64,000 bases of DNA from Runella sp. SP2. GTDB lineage: Bacteria > Bacteroidota > Bacteroidia > Cytophagales > Spirosomataceae. How positions within the stretch are numbered: position 1 is the stretch's first letter; every line of letters begins with the position of its first letter. The position numbers and the translations under genes were made by a program. Location: NCBI RefSeq assembly GCF_003711225.1, contig NZ_CP031030.1, positions 7,122,501 to 7,186,500 of the forward strand. The letters run 5' to 3'. Under the pieces are notes generated by a model, which saw only the letters and a program-made list of their open reading frames with translations, had not been told where the DNA came from and did not search any database. This document shows, one piece after another, positions 12,201-20,188 of this stretch.

Positions 12201-15200
12201 GTACGAGCCGATTGAGCAGTACAATATTGCAAACCTGTTGCTCCCAAATTTCGACCTGTCACAGTGCCCTGATTGAAGCCAATTAGCGTAGCGTCGTAGT
12301 TGGCAATGCTCATGCCGCAGCTACTCAGCATCTCTGTTAAATCAACACTGGCATTGAATTTGGTTCCCCAAGCCCCCAAGCTTTGATTAAAAGCCGTTGC
12401 CCCCAAAAACATCCCAGTCATATTTGTCACCTTACTCACATCCCAACCGCTGATGTTTTGATTGAAAGCCGTAGCACTAGCAAACATCCCAGTCATATCT
12501 GTCACCTTACTCACATCCCAACCGCTGATGTCTTGATTGAAAGCCGTCGCACCAGCAAACATCGTACTCATATTTGTCACCTTACTCACATCCCAACCGC
12601 TGATGTCTTGGTTGAAAGAAACAATACTACTGAACATGTTTGACATGTCCTGGACACTACTCACGTCCCAAGCACTAATGTCTTGGTTGATAGCTGTAAT
12701 AGCCGTAAACATGTTACGCATGTTGGTTACGTCGTTCAAATCAGGCTTATCGCTGGCGTTAATCTCTAAATTGGTACAACCCTCAAAAGCGTCCTCAAAA
12801 CTTTTCCAATCAATGTCTCCCCATTGATTTACTGTTAATATTTTACTTATGTCATTATCATCATGAAAATAAATTCGTGGAAAAGCTCCCCTAATAGCTA
12901 CTGTGTAGGTGCCTGCCGTACCATAGTTATGGGTAACGTTGCCCGTCAGCCCAAACTCATCATAAATACCATCATTGTTCCAGTCCACGTCGTAGCTATA
13001 GCCCGTACCCGTGGTCGGGATTTCAATAGAGGTACTGTTTGAACTAGAACTACCTAAGTTGTCGGTTTTCCACGTCGTAATGAAGGGCCTTCCACCGTAG
13101 CCTTCAATGGCGAAGGTGTAAGGGTTTTCGTCGGTATCGTTGTTTGGAATGCTGATGGTAGCCGTGCGTTTACCCGCTGTGGTAGGGTCAAACGTCACCG
13201 TAAAGGTGGTAGAACCATTGGCAGGAATAGTCGTCAACGAAGGTTGTGTGATGACAAAATCAGTGGTTCCACCTGTGATTGTTCCCAACGTCAAGGCCAC
13301 TGCCCCCGTATTTTCGATGGTGAACGTACGCGTTACCGAACCGCTTGGCACTGAGACTGGGCCAAAATCTGTGTGATCAGTAATGATAGGTGTATTATCT
13401 CCACTTACGATGCTGACGCTGTTGCCTTTGAGGTTGATTTCAGGAACACAGGTGCTGCTTAAAGCATCGCCCGTAATGATCCACCCTTTTCCTCCACTTC
13501 CAGTCGCTCCCACTAAAGTAGCGCGCGCGGCGGCAGCAGCACAGTATTTCAAGCCTGCTGCTCCCATTTCTCTATTCGTGACTGTACTTTGGCTAAACCC
13601 AGTGAGGGTAGCATCATAGTTCGCAACACTCATCCCGCAGTTATCAAGAAAAAACCTTAAATCAACGTTCGCATTAAGTTTTGTTCCCCACGAAGACAAA
13701 CTTTGGTTAAAGGCCGTTGCACCGTAAAACATACCGTACATGTTCTCTACAGCCCTGATGTCCCACGAGCTCAAGTCTTGATTAAAAGAGGGTGCTTGAT
13801 AGAACATCAATTTTATGTTCGTAGCTGCGCTTACAATCCACCCACTTATGTTTTGATTAAAAGCAGTTGTACCATGAAACATCGATTCCATATTTGTCAC
13901 TGCACTTACCTCCCAACGACTGATGTCTTGATTGAAAATGACTGCATCTCGAAACATTGATCTCATGTTAGTAACAGCACCTACTTGCCAATTACCGATG
14001 TCTTGATTAAAGTGACTAGCCCCGTCGAACATTCCAGACATATCATTGACCGTTTGCACATCCCACCCGCCAATGTTTCCATTAAAATCGGTAGCTCCGT
14101 AAAACATTTGTGAGGTCGAAAGCGCTTTCGTTGGCTGCCAACTTCCAATGTTTTGATTGAAACGGAAGGCCTCAAAGAACATCCGTCTAAACGTGGTAAC
14201 ATTTCTTACATCCCAGTTCGTGATATTCCCGTTAAATGCGTCTGCCTGGCTAAACATCTCTTCCATCGAGGTCACGGCACCTACTTGCCAGTTGTTGAGC
14301 GATTGATTAAAAGACGCTGCTAAAGCAAACATGTTTCTCATGTTATTTACGGCTCTCACATCCCAACCACCAATATCCTGATTGAAAAGTACACATGCAG
14401 CAAACATATACCCCATGTCGGTGACAGAACTTACATTCCAGCTACCTATGTTGCTTGGTCCTGTTAGTTTTAGACAGCTAGCAAACATTGCATTGGTAGA
14501 AGTAACATTTGTTAAGTCAGGAACATCTGTGGCTGATACATCTAAATTTACACATCCTTTAAAGGCGCTTTCCATGCTTGTCCAAACGCCACTTCCCCAC
14601 TGAGTTACCCCGAGTAACTTTGCTGCTTCACCCGAAGCATTGAAGAATATTCGTGGAAAAGTCCCTCTGATAGCCACTGTATATGTACCTGCCGTACCGT
14701 AGTCGTGGGTAACGTTGCCCGTCAGCCCAAACTCATCATAAATACCATCGTTATTCCAGTCCACGTCGTAGCTATAGCCCGTACCCGTGGTCGGTATTCT
14801 AATAGAGGTACTATTTGAACTACCTGGGTTGCCTGAGTTGTCGGTTTTCCAAGTAGTGATAAAAGGCGTTCCACCGTAGCCTTCGATGGCGAAGGTGTAA
14901 GGATTTTCGTCGGGGTCATTGCTCGGAATGCTGATGGTAGCCGTACGTTTACCCGCTGTGGTAGGGTCAAACGTCACCGTGAAGGTGGTTGAACCATTGG
15001 CAGGAATAGTCGTCAACGAAGGTTGTGTGATGACAAAATCGGTGGTTCCTCCCGTGATTGTTCCCAGCGTCAAAGCGCCCGCTCCCGTATTTTCGATGGT
15101 AAAGGTGCGCGTCACCGAGCCGCTTGGGCTTGACACTAAAACAGGGCCAAAGTCTGTGTGGTCGGTAATGATAGGTGTATTGTCGCCCCTTGCGATATTT

Positions 15201-18106
15201 TGACTGTTGCCTTTGAGGTTGATGTCGGGTACGGCAGGGGCGGACACTGTAATCACCACATCATTGTTACCGGTTCCTCCCGTGTAACTAATCGTCGCAT
15301 TGAGGCCGCTTCCTCGGAAGTTAGGAATCGTTGCTCCTTGTGCTAGACCGGTGAACGTACCCACGATAGGGTCGGTACCGTCGTTGTTGACGATGGTAAA
15401 TACTTCGTTCCCTGTTGGCACGTAAGTACCCGCCAAAAGCAAATCTACACCCCTTAAATCGATTTCTCCTTCTACGTTGAGTTGGGAGTAAGTGCTGCCC
15501 GTACCGTCGCCGAGGGTAGTGCCGTTGATGGTGATTTGCAAATCACTGTTAAACGACAGCGTGCCGGCAATGACATCCGTCCCGTTGAAGGTAGGTTTCA
15601 CGGCTTTGGGTGACGTGCCTGGGTCGAGTAACAGCGTACCGCCGTTGGTATTGATACTTCCGCCACTGATGATGACATCGCCGCCGCTGATGAGTTGCAT
15701 GTTGGTAAGCGTTGGGCGAGTAATTCCAATCCCAACGGTGATATCGCCCATCGTAGCATCACCTACGACAAGCGTACCCGTGCTGATTCTGTCAAGTTCA
15801 AGATCCGATAAAATAAGGGGGCCATTTGCACCATCAGGGGCAAGAGAAAAATCAATCGCCGTACCTGCCGTGAAGGGTTTGAGCGTGACACGGCCTGACG
15901 AATTAGTGCGAATGTCAGGGGAATCCACTATTCGTAAACTGTTGGTAATGATTGCAATATCACCGCCATTTACTTCCGTGGTAATGCTAGAGACGGGAGC
16001 CCCAATTTGTTTTGACATATAAATACCATAAGTCGAACTGCCGCCGCCTGATTTTCCCGTGAGCGCAATATTCCCTCCCGCAGACTTAACCAAGCCTTCC
16101 AATGTTATTCCATGGTTTGAGACACCAGTAGAGGTTCCACCTTCTCCTGTGATAGTTACGGTTCCAGTGCCTCCAGCTGAGATTTCGCCACTTTGGCTCA
16201 TCGAAAGTCCGTAGTTCAATTGGCTAGTTCCACTGCCTCCGCCGTAGGCATTGACCGTGATACTCCCGCCAACTGAAGTGATTTTGCCAGAAGTTTGTAG
16301 ATTAACTCCTATGTTATTGTTTCCCGTTGAAGCACTTCCTCCTCGCCCAGTGACCGTCACCGCACCCGTTCCCGCAGAGGTAATTTCACCAGAAGTAGTA
16401 AGTCTTATCCCGTCATTGCCAATACTGCTTCCTGTTCCACCACCTGTACCCTCTACGGTAACGGCTCCGCCCAAAGAGGTTATTTTAGCCGTACTTCCTT
16501 GAATGAGAATACCGTAATTACCGATTCCACTCGACGCACCACCGTTGCCAATTACTGAAACGGTATTGCTACCTCCATAGATGACTCCTCCAAAGTTTAA
16601 GAAAATACCTGCCTGACCACCCGATGCGTCATTTCCTCCTTTTCCTTTGACCGTCAGAGCACCCGAACCTAGCACTTGCAATTGGGTACTAGTAGTCATG
16701 GATACACCGATGAAATTACCAGCAGTAGGACTTGTTTGTTGGTTTGCTTCTACTGTGAGGTTACCATTGTTCGTTCCGAGTGTGCTTCCATTATTGAAAA
16801 CTACATTTTTACTTACTTTGAGAGTCGCCGCCCCTGTTCCTTGAAGTATAATGTTAGCATTAATGGCAAACGTGATGGCATCCACTCCTGGGCTAGCGTC
16901 ATCGTTCTGCAAATCCACATCTAAGTTGGCATTGGTCGCAAAAGTGATGTCTCCGTTGAAATTCACTTGGTCGTCGCCCGTGCCGCCGTTGATGGTTAGT
17001 GAAGGGAGATTGCTGCCGAGAGCGCCGATGTTGATGATGTCATTGCCGTCAGCGGTGTTTACTGTGATGCTTGCTAAACTACTCAAAGGTACATCCGCGG
17101 GAAAGTTGGTGGTAGGGCCATTGTTTAGACTGAATGTTTTCCCTGTCACATTAAAACGGATGTTCGTACTATTTGGAGTAATGTCCAACGTTTCCCCCGT
17201 TCCTGTTAGGTCGGTGATGACTAGGTTGTTGCCTGAAGTACTGATGTTATAATCAGGCTGGCCAGCATTGTTAAAGGCAAACGGAACTACATAAAAACAT
17301 CCGCCCGTATTCGGGGTGATTTTTGCATACAGGGTTTGCGAGCCGGAAGGCAAACTATTGGAGGGTGTAAACGTATTGGGGGCGGTAAAGGTACCTGCCG
17401 AAGCAGTGGCGGCGGCATCGGTGAAGATTCCGTTTACGGTGCCGTTAAAAGCATTTCCATAGATAAAAATAGGATCGGAGTTATTGACAAATAGGTAATT
17501 ATTTTGAATTCCAGCAGCTGAACCCGTATTTTTTTTAAAGACTCCAGTATTGGTAAAAGTGCCGAAATATTGCGTATTGCCGGGAGCATGCCCGCTTATA
17601 AAACCAAAACCATCGGCTATGATCATTCCATAGTTATTGCAAACACCTCCTAAATTGAATGTTCCGTTAGGAACAAACACTTTCCCGCATACTTCATTTT
17701 TAAATTCAAGGATTGTTAAAGGGGTTGACGAAAAGTCTTCAGCATAAATACAATAATGGGTGAGATTACCATTCACTGTAATAGTTCCTGAGTTTGAAAT
17801 AACCCCACTTCGCAGAGTAAAAAAATTGTTTATAAAATCAGTTGTAACGGTAAATGAGCCCAAAGAAGTTATCGTCAGGTCATTACCTACAAAGGCTTTA
17901 TTGACAGTGACTGCGGTATTAATAACCGGATCATGCGGAACGTTATCCAAAATAGTTATATCATCATTAGCCGTAGGTACACCGCTTGGCGACCAGTTGG
18001 AGGCAGTATTCCAGTCAGAGTTGGTAACCCCAATCCAATTTTTATCAACGGCAAACAAATTTTGGCTTATCAGCAAAGCCATTAAGAGATAAATGAGTTT
18101 TTTCAT
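6209..18106 (-). CDS. Giant T9SS-secreted surface protein with BspA-like (DUF285) repeats
   Basis: A single 3965-residue frame. Order: signal peptide (1-19, ending NLFA); a NWIG..WNTASNWSPSGVPT adhesin-like start; a Gly/Thr-rich beta-strand repeat region (about 285-958); then three modules, each a choice-of-anchor-D/ASH-like domain (about 961-1076, 1555-1675, 1992-2115) followed by PKD-like DVDWNNDGIYDE and DUF285 25-residue repeats (about 1150-1550, 1755-1985, 2180-2370); a second beta-strand repeat region (about 2375-3225); Cys-containing Ig-like/SprB-like repeats (about 3235-3675); and a C-terminal T9SS type A sorting domain (about 3889-3965, PNPVSNILRLKV ... GMYFLKV). Family knowledge suggests export by T9SS and cell-surface or matrix adhesion. 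The ligand is unknown. It stands alone between terminators. Confidence 0.92.
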   Translation of the reverse strand: MKKLIYLLMALLISQNLFAVDKNWIGVTNSDWNTASNWSPSGVPTANDDITILDNVPHDPVINTAVTVNKAFVGNDLTITSLGSFTVTTDFINNFFTLRSGVISNSGTITVNGNLTHYCIYAEDFSSTPLTILEFKNEVCGKVFVPNGTFNLGGVCNNYGMIIADGFGFISGHAPGNTQYFGTFTNTGVFKKNTGSAAGIQNNYLFVNNSDPIFIYGNAFNGTVNGIFTDAAATASAGTFTAPNTFTPSNSLPSGSQTLYAKITPNTGGCFYVVPFAFNNAGQPDYNISTSGNNLVITDLTGTGETLDITPNSTNIRFNVTGKTFSLNNGPTTNFPADVPLSSLASITVNTADGNDIINIGALGSNLPSLTINGGTGDDQVNFNGDITFATNANLDVDLQNDDASPGVDAITFAINANIILQGTGAATLKVSKNVVFNNGSTLGTNNGNLTVEANQQTSPTAGNFIGVSMTTSTQLQVLGSGALTVKGKGGNDASGGQAGIFLNFGGVIYGGSNTVSVIGNGGASSGIGNYGILIQGSTAKITSLGGAVTVEGTGGGTGSSIGNDGIRLTTSGEITSAGTGAVTVTGRGGSASTGNNNIGVNLQTSGKITSVGGSITVNAYGGGSGTSQLNYGLSMSQSGEISAGGTGTVTITGEGGTSTGVSNHGITLEGLVKSAGGNIALTGKSGGGSSTYGIYMSKQIGAPVSSITTEVNGGDIAIITNSLRIVDSPDIRTNSSGRVTLKPFTAGTAIDFSLAPDGANGPLILSDLELDRISTGTLVVGDATMGDITVGIGITRPTLTNMQLISGGDVIISGGSINTNGGTLLLDPGTSPKAVKPTFNGTDVIAGTLSFNSDLQITINGTTLGDGTGSTYSQLNVEGEIDLRGVDLLLAGTYVPTGNEVFTIVNNDGTDPIVGTFTGLAQGATIPNFRGSGLNATISYTGGTGNNDVVITVSAPAVPDINLKGNSQNIARGDNTPIITDHTDFGPVLVSSPSGSVTRTFTIENTGAGALTLGTITGGTTDFVITQPSLTTIPANGSTTFTVTFDPTTAGKRTATISIPSNDPDENPYTFAIEGYGGTPFITTWKTDNSGNPGSSNSTSIRIPTTGTGYSYDVDWNNDGIYDEFGLTGNVTHDYGTAGTYTVAIRGTFPRIFFNASGEAAKLLGVTQWGSGVWTSMESAFKGCVNLDVSATDVPDLTNVTSTNAMFASCLKLTGPSNIGSWNVSSVTDMGYMFAACVLFNQDIGGWDVRAVNNMRNMFALAASFNQSLNNWQVGAVTSMEEMFSQADAFNGNITNWDVRNVTTFRRMFFEAFRFNQNIGSWQPTKALSTSQMFYGATDFNGNIGGWDVQTVNDMSGMFDGASHFNQDIGNWQVGAVTNMRSMFRDAVIFNQDISRWEVSAVTNMESMFHGTTAFNQNISGWIVSAATNIKLMFYQAPSFNQDLSSWDIRAVENMYGMFYGATAFNQSLSSWGTKLNANVDLRFFLDNCGMSVANYDATLTGFSQSTVTNREMGAAGLKYCAAAAARATLVGATGSGGKGWIITGDALSSTCVPEINLKGNSVSIVSGDNTPIITDHTDFGPVSVPSGSVTRTFTIENTGAVALTLGTITGGTTDFVITQPSLTTIPANGSTTFTVTFDPTTAGKRTATISIPNNDTDENPYTFAIEGYGGRPFITTWKTDNLGSSSSNSTSIEIPTTGTGYSYDVDWNNDGIYDEFGLTGNVTHNYGTAGTYTVAIRGAFPRIYFHDDNDISKILTVNQWGDIDWKSFEDAFEGCTNLEINASDKPDLNDVTNMRNMFTAITAINQDISAWDVSSVQDMSNMFSSIVSFNQDISGWDVSKVTNMSTMFAGATAFNQDISGWDVSKVTDMTGMFASATAFNQNISGWDVSKVTNMTGMFLGATAFNQSLGAWGTKFNASVDLTEMLSSCGMSIANYDATLIGFNQGTVTGRNLGATGLQYCTAQSARTNLTTNKGWTITGDALSSTCAPEINLKGNNVSIVSGDNSPIITDHTDFGPVSVPSGSVTRTFTIENTGAGALTLGTITGGTTDFTITQPSSTTVAVGSSTTFTVTFDPTTTGKRTATISIPSNDPGSPYTFAIEGYGGKPFITTWKTDNSGTSNATSITIPTLGTGYNYDVDWNNDGIYDELAVTGSVTHNYGTAGTYTVAIRGDFPRIHFNSVGDASKLLTISQWGDIAWTSMSSAFNGCNNLSVTATDVPNLSGVTSLSSMFANCTILNGPANISTWNTSTITGMSRMFQEATSFNQDISNWDVSNVTNMSLMFQNATAFNQSLAAWGTKFNASVNLGNFLDNCGMSEVNYDATLIGFNQGTVTGRSLGALGLKYCTAQSARNNLITNKGWTITGDAQNIACTSPDYTITTTSGNIVITDAKGTGETLEVSENSGKIRFNVTGKTYNIDGGITTAFTTPAEVVLSGKTSITVNTAGGNDIINVGAFTTQLPTLTINGGTGDDEVNLNGNITFVSNANLDLDLQNDDATTPGTDALSIAANAIVTLSGTGTATVKVSKNATINTGGSLLTQNGNLVVEANQQTTPSSGDFAGVDVNGGSLKVTGSGQATIKGKSGVAGYKAGVSVNSGGLIEGGNAPLSVVGTGGTASGNENIGVLVTGTNSKITSLGGNVSVTGQGGGLADEYNQHGVAVTDLGMITAGGTGTVTVQGTGASQTDGNTFGVHLDAGTITSSGGNVSVTGQGGGSSDATSNHGINLESSGLISAGGAGTVTVLGTGGTGTDGYHQGVFLTSSAITSTNGHISVTGQAGGASTGSAKGVLLDATSRIAAGGTGNVTVQGTGSSSPSTASFNYGLQLSGSNSQISTNNGNIRLIGQGGQGTNGSFNNPTGNTGIGLSGKVLAGGTGSIYIEGTGANQSFSDGVEVRNLVTTNDGTITIIGIGGADATASNGSVGVDLNGTITAGNGKAINIQGTAGSSTGPDNKGVYIRGTINSTSGGAITVTGIEGGSGVGIEIESLSGGQITTASMGGNISLITNSIDIKNTATISTNSASSVILRPYTNGVNIDLGSSTNPLGGPLSLSDDELDRITAGTLQIGDANSGAITVSAPISRAAATNVNLSTAGAVNLNASALATNGGNLVINAAAGINPTAAGTDVNVGTVSFASGNDLAIVINGTTADTDYRQLKVEGSVNLSGLDLVLSGSHIPVLGQTFVLVNNDGSDAIQGTFNGLPEGSTIAPFLGSQLNARISYVGGDGNDAVLTVIASVELPTNTTNVTICKNATASLTASCAVGQVTWYNAAGTTQLFVGSPLVTPTLTASTVYKVRCELAPQLSGFVDVMVTVVVPPTISLTTLQQTLNEGNNPVLCDTDANPVNGLQFGVSSSCVVGNPVWRVQVGSGAWSNWSATAPVSQPSNNQPHRYQAACDANCASTYSGVIELTINNRASVPQNVSMLVDGVTVAVGETKEVCSLVTTTLTFNANCAAGEVILYSVDGGEYSAGVPVGLVDNQFHNYRVRCRKSDGTPSCVESESGVMRLKLVTIPTAPTVSLSSTASCDATASFSGQSTCGSLRTVWYNATTNVALPSLPSTVPSQTTSYYARCQTENGCVSEKSNVVTFTLTPTQVAPVITASQEIVCTGTTVTISANCPAGSQTFWNTGVTAPSFEVAFSNVTKQTYWAKCLFEGGCQSSESVRKDVYWNAFVVTLINIGESKSAVKPANDKSLWTSQFITRDGGPELEQSTQVNPTLYYVENANKMAPRYWTINVEACGLSTDGSLTFDMLATPEMGVIRSFNTHENNAPYFMYANREGWTELYAQNHPAYGFYQDNGSGGNIYDAGLPKGLYKLGIRYWDMKGWGSIYPSTRQPQGNVLAYQEYWFRIQSKDGVGVGAARAAESEEAKSKGQGSDNGKQITDNGSFATVMPNPVSNILRLKVQESKGHMVQAALTDASGREVLRRQFVPETNTHQEEFGVSELPTGMYFLKVTTPEKQATLKVVKVN
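11575..15230 (-). repeat. Three near-identical DNA copies of an anchor-D plus PKD-like module
   Basis: Segments 11575-12138, 12871-13442 and 14645-15230 are strongly similar at DNA level, including many identical stretches such as CCGTAGCCTTCGATGGC-type runs and TGTGTGGTCGGTAATGATAG. Each encodes the TFTIENTGA..LTLGTITGGTTDF domain and the DVDWNNDGIYDE segment. The intervening DNA encodes DUF285 repeats of different lengths. Confidence 0.85.
12385..12680 (-). repeat. 75-bp tandem repeat array (DUF285 units)
   Basis: Successive units of 75 bp encode FNQDISGWDVSKVTNMSTMFAGATA and close variants. At least three units here are nearly identical in DNA. Older, more diverged units of the same 25-residue period occur at about 13690-14480 and 11210-11400. 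Confidence 0.85.
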
Positions 18107-18259
18107 GAGTAGAAAAGATTAAATGTGGAGAAAGAATCGAAATAGGGCAGCGAGGCAAAAGGAGGGGAGGTGCTTCGTCAAATACCCCCTTGTTCCTCCT
18201 TCCCTTTCTACCATGAAAGTGTCAGCCAAAACAGTCCCAAAAGGACAAGGCTATCGCCT

Positions 18260-18281
18260 AGCCCTCCTAAAAAGGAGGGCT
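18260..18281. repeat. Perfect short palindrome between giant gene and cytochrome operon
   Basis: AGCCCTCCT and AGGAGGGCT pair around AAAA. There is no T run on either side, so it is a poor intrinsic terminator by itself. It lies in the 209-bp gap upstream of the giant gene and downstream of the cytochrome gene. Similar C/G-rich runs (GGAGGGGAGG, CCTCCTTCCC) lie within 100 bp, suggesting an intergenic repeat family. Confidence 0.55.
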
Positions 18282-18315
18282 CAAAACGAGAGAATTACGT
18301 CAAGGATGGGGTTAG

Positions 18316-18903
18316 TTACTGCAACTTATCAGGCGCAATAGGCATCGGCACGATGTTGTTGACAGGTGGCGTGCTCTTCAAGTAGGCAAATACCGCTTGC
18401 AGGTCTTCTTCAGCCATGTTTACGTAGTTGGGCCAAGGCATCGGAGGCAACAAAGGGCGTGCGGTCGCAATCCCTTTTGATTTACCCTGCGTGAGGGCAA
18501 TCTTGAACTGCTCAAACGACCAAGAACCAATTCCTGTGGTATCGGAGGTCAAATTGGCCGCAAAGCTCATTCCCCAAGGGCCAACGGCCGACGTACCGTC
18601 GCCGCCAAGTAGCATCCAGCCACTTTTCAACGCGTCGGGGGTGACTTTCGCAATGGGACGGTCAGCGGGGTAGCCTGACAAGTGGCGACCTGGTACTTCT
18701 TCTGGCCCTTTCGGACCCAGCTGCTTGGGCGAATGGCAGTCTTGGCAGCCCATGATGCCGACCAAGTATTCACCACGCTTGATAAGCGCCGAGTCCGATA
18801 GTTCCAGTTCAGCCTTGGCTGTGTCCTTCGACTCTTGCGAAGGTTGACAAGCTGCAATAAAGAAAACGAGTAGGGCAAATGCGTAAATAGGATAGCTTTT
18901 CAT
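18316..18903 (-). CDS. Monoheme cytochrome c lipoprotein
   Basis: 195 residues. The N-terminus MKSYPIYAFALLVFFIAAC is a lipoprotein signal with the lipobox IAAC (Cys at about 19). One heme-binding motif, CQDCH in GIMGCQDCHSPKQLG, and a later Met-rich LLPPMPWPNYVNM segment can supply the distal Met ligand. It is therefore an exported, membrane-anchored electron carrier. It starts 23 nt after the stop of the ScyD-like gene on the same strand, so the two are probably co-transcribed. Its redox partner is not visible. Confidence 0.88.
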   Translation of the reverse strand: MKSYPIYAFALLVFFIAACQPSQESKDTAKAELELSDSALIKRGEYLVGIMGCQDCHSPKQLGPKGPEEVPGRHLSGYPADRPIAKVTPDALKSGWMLLGGDGTSAVGPWGMSFAANLTSDTTGIGSWSFEQFKIALTQGKSKGIATARPLLPPMPWPNYVNMAEEDLQAVFAYLKSTPPVNNIVPMPIAPDKLQ

Positions 18904-18926
18904 TGTTGTAGGGAAAAAAGATTAAA

Positions 18927-19916
18927 TTAGTATGTTAGTTTTTGAATGGTTCCAAGGGCATAGCTCAAAAGGTAAAATTCGCGGTTTCCGCTGCGTTCGA
19001 TGTCGGTTGGCATCATGATGCTTGGAAGTAATACTTTGCCTTCTTCGTTGACCACTTTACCCGAAAGCGGCTGAAAGCCCGTTGCGCCAAACTCCGCCAT
19101 CTGAATCGCCAATGGCTTGTTGTTTTTAGAAAGGGTCAAATGCGACAAAGTCGTAAAACCTGTTTTGTACTCACTTACGGTACCGTCGGTCGTTATTTGG
19201 TACATTTTAGCATTACCCGGGGCAAACGGAAACCCGCTGAGCGTTGTCACTAAGAAACGCGTACCGTCAAACACGATACCAGTAGGTACAGACTCTACTT
19301 TCGGAGCCGCATCAGGGATTTTGGCAAACAAGCTCAATTTACCAGTGGCCTTGTCGCGTTTAAAAATGGCATTGGCACCTGCGTCGGCGATGTATAGATT
19401 GCCATCGGGGCCAACGACCAAATCATACACGTTAGAATTGATAGGGTTGGTAAGATTGAGGGTACGGATGTAAGTTCCTAAATCCTCCTTTTGGGCAGTG
19501 GCTATATTGAGAGGAGCATCCCCAGCCTTAAATGAAGCAACATCAATAGTATAAAGCATTCCACTAACACCGTGAAGCACGTACAATTTCCCGTCGTGGA
19601 AAAGAGGGTGGCTCATGCCTTCAATGGCCCCGTTGGCAATGACCGAAGGGAAGCCCGTCATAGCCGTCGTTTTTGTTCCTTGGGGGGTAATCATGACGAT
19701 GCTTGCGTCGTTTTTACCCGTACCAGCTTCGGTGACCCAAAGCTGTCCTTTGGTGTCGAGCGTGAGCCCAATGGGAGCGCGTAATTGATCTACAAAATTG
19801 GCCGCTGTCAATTGCTCTGGCTCAGGCACGACTTCTTCTTTTTCATTACAAGCCACAAGCCAACCAACCAATACGACAGTCGAAAGTGATAACCAAAATG
19901 TGCGGGAAGTTTTCAT
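18927..19916 (-). CDS. ScyD/ScyE family beta-propeller lipoprotein
   Basis: 329 residues, beginning with a signal and lipobox LVAC. The sequence shows repeated propeller blades: PIGLTLDTKGQLWVTEAGTG, DLVVGPDGNLYIADAGANAIFKRD, and the HPLFHDGKLYVLHGVSGMLYTID segment typical of the ScyD/ScyE family. In cyanobacteria, members are linked to scytonemin synthesis; in Bacteroidota the role is unknown and no scytonemin genes are present here. It is the first gene of an operon with the cytochrome c lipoprotein, suggesting a shared periplasmic or outer-surface redox role. This is inference from neighbourhood only. Confidence 0.8.
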   Translation of the reverse strand: MKTSRTFWLSLSTVVLVGWLVACNEKEEVVPEPEQLTAANFVDQLRAPIGLTLDTKGQLWVTEAGTGKNDASIVMITPQGTKTTAMTGFPSVIANGAIEGMSHPLFHDGKLYVLHGVSGMLYTIDVASFKAGDAPLNIATAQKEDLGTYIRTLNLTNPINSNVYDLVVGPDGNLYIADAGANAIFKRDKATGKLSLFAKIPDAAPKVESVPTGIVFDGTRFLVTTLSGFPFAPGNAKMYQITTDGTVSEYKTGFTTLSHLTLSKNNKPLAIQMAEFGATGFQPLSGKVVNEEGKVLLPSIMMPTDIERSGNREFYLLSYALGTIQKLTY

Positions 19917-19950
19917 AAAAGAATGAGTTTTGAGTGAATAGTAAACTGCA

Positions 19951-19958
19951 CAAATATC
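19951..19958 (-). promoter_or_regulatory. Candidate -7 box for the ScyD-like/cytochrome operon
   Basis: On the minus strand GATATTTG has one mismatch to TAnnTTTG, 34 nt before the start codon at 19916. Confidence 0.35.
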
Positions 19959-20004
19959 GTATCGAATGGACTGAGGGTGTTAACTCAAAATGGACATTCT
20001 TTGT

Positions 20005-20090
20005 CTCATTTTTGACATTTGAAAAATTTTGATGTAAAAAATTTCAATTTTTATTAACTCATTTTTGACTTTCTTTTGCTCATTTTTGAC
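20005..20090 (+). promoter_or_regulatory. Three direct repeats CTCATTTTTGAC, a probable regulator site
   Basis: Identical 12-mers lie at 20005-20016, 20058-20069 and 20079-20090. The last two start 21 bp apart, two helical turns, the layout typical of LytTR-type direct-repeat operators. They sit in the 431-bp gap between the divergent ScyD-like gene (start 19916) and mntA (start 20348). The pair is 50 and 71 bp before a perfect plus-strand -7 box at 20129, a normal activator distance. Confidence 0.6.
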
Positions 20091-20128
20091 AAAACGCCGT
20101 TTTTAGCCCATTTAAAGCGGGATTGTGT

Positions 20129-20136
20129 TAATTTTG
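20129..20136 (+). promoter_or_regulatory. -7 box of an apparently orphaned promoter
   Basis: TAATTTTG fits TAnnTTTG exactly. It is followed 53 nt later by an ATG opening a 31-codon frame that looks like a signal peptide. Together with the upstream CTCATTTTTGAC repeats it resembles a full activatable promoter whose gene is missing. Confidence 0.45.
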
Positions 20137-20188
20137 AGTTTGGGAAAGAGGAGAATAAAACTGGTGCCGCTAAACTGATATTTTTTCA

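Noticed and set aside
12383-12643. Plus-strand repeats of THIPTADVLIE-type peptide
   Set aside because: This is the antisense translation of the 75-bp DUF285 repeats; the minus-strand frame is the real gene.
12385-14480. Possible CRISPR array because of regular repeats
   Set aside because: The repeats are 75-bp contiguous coding units in one long frame, with no short repeat-unique spacer pattern and no cas genes.
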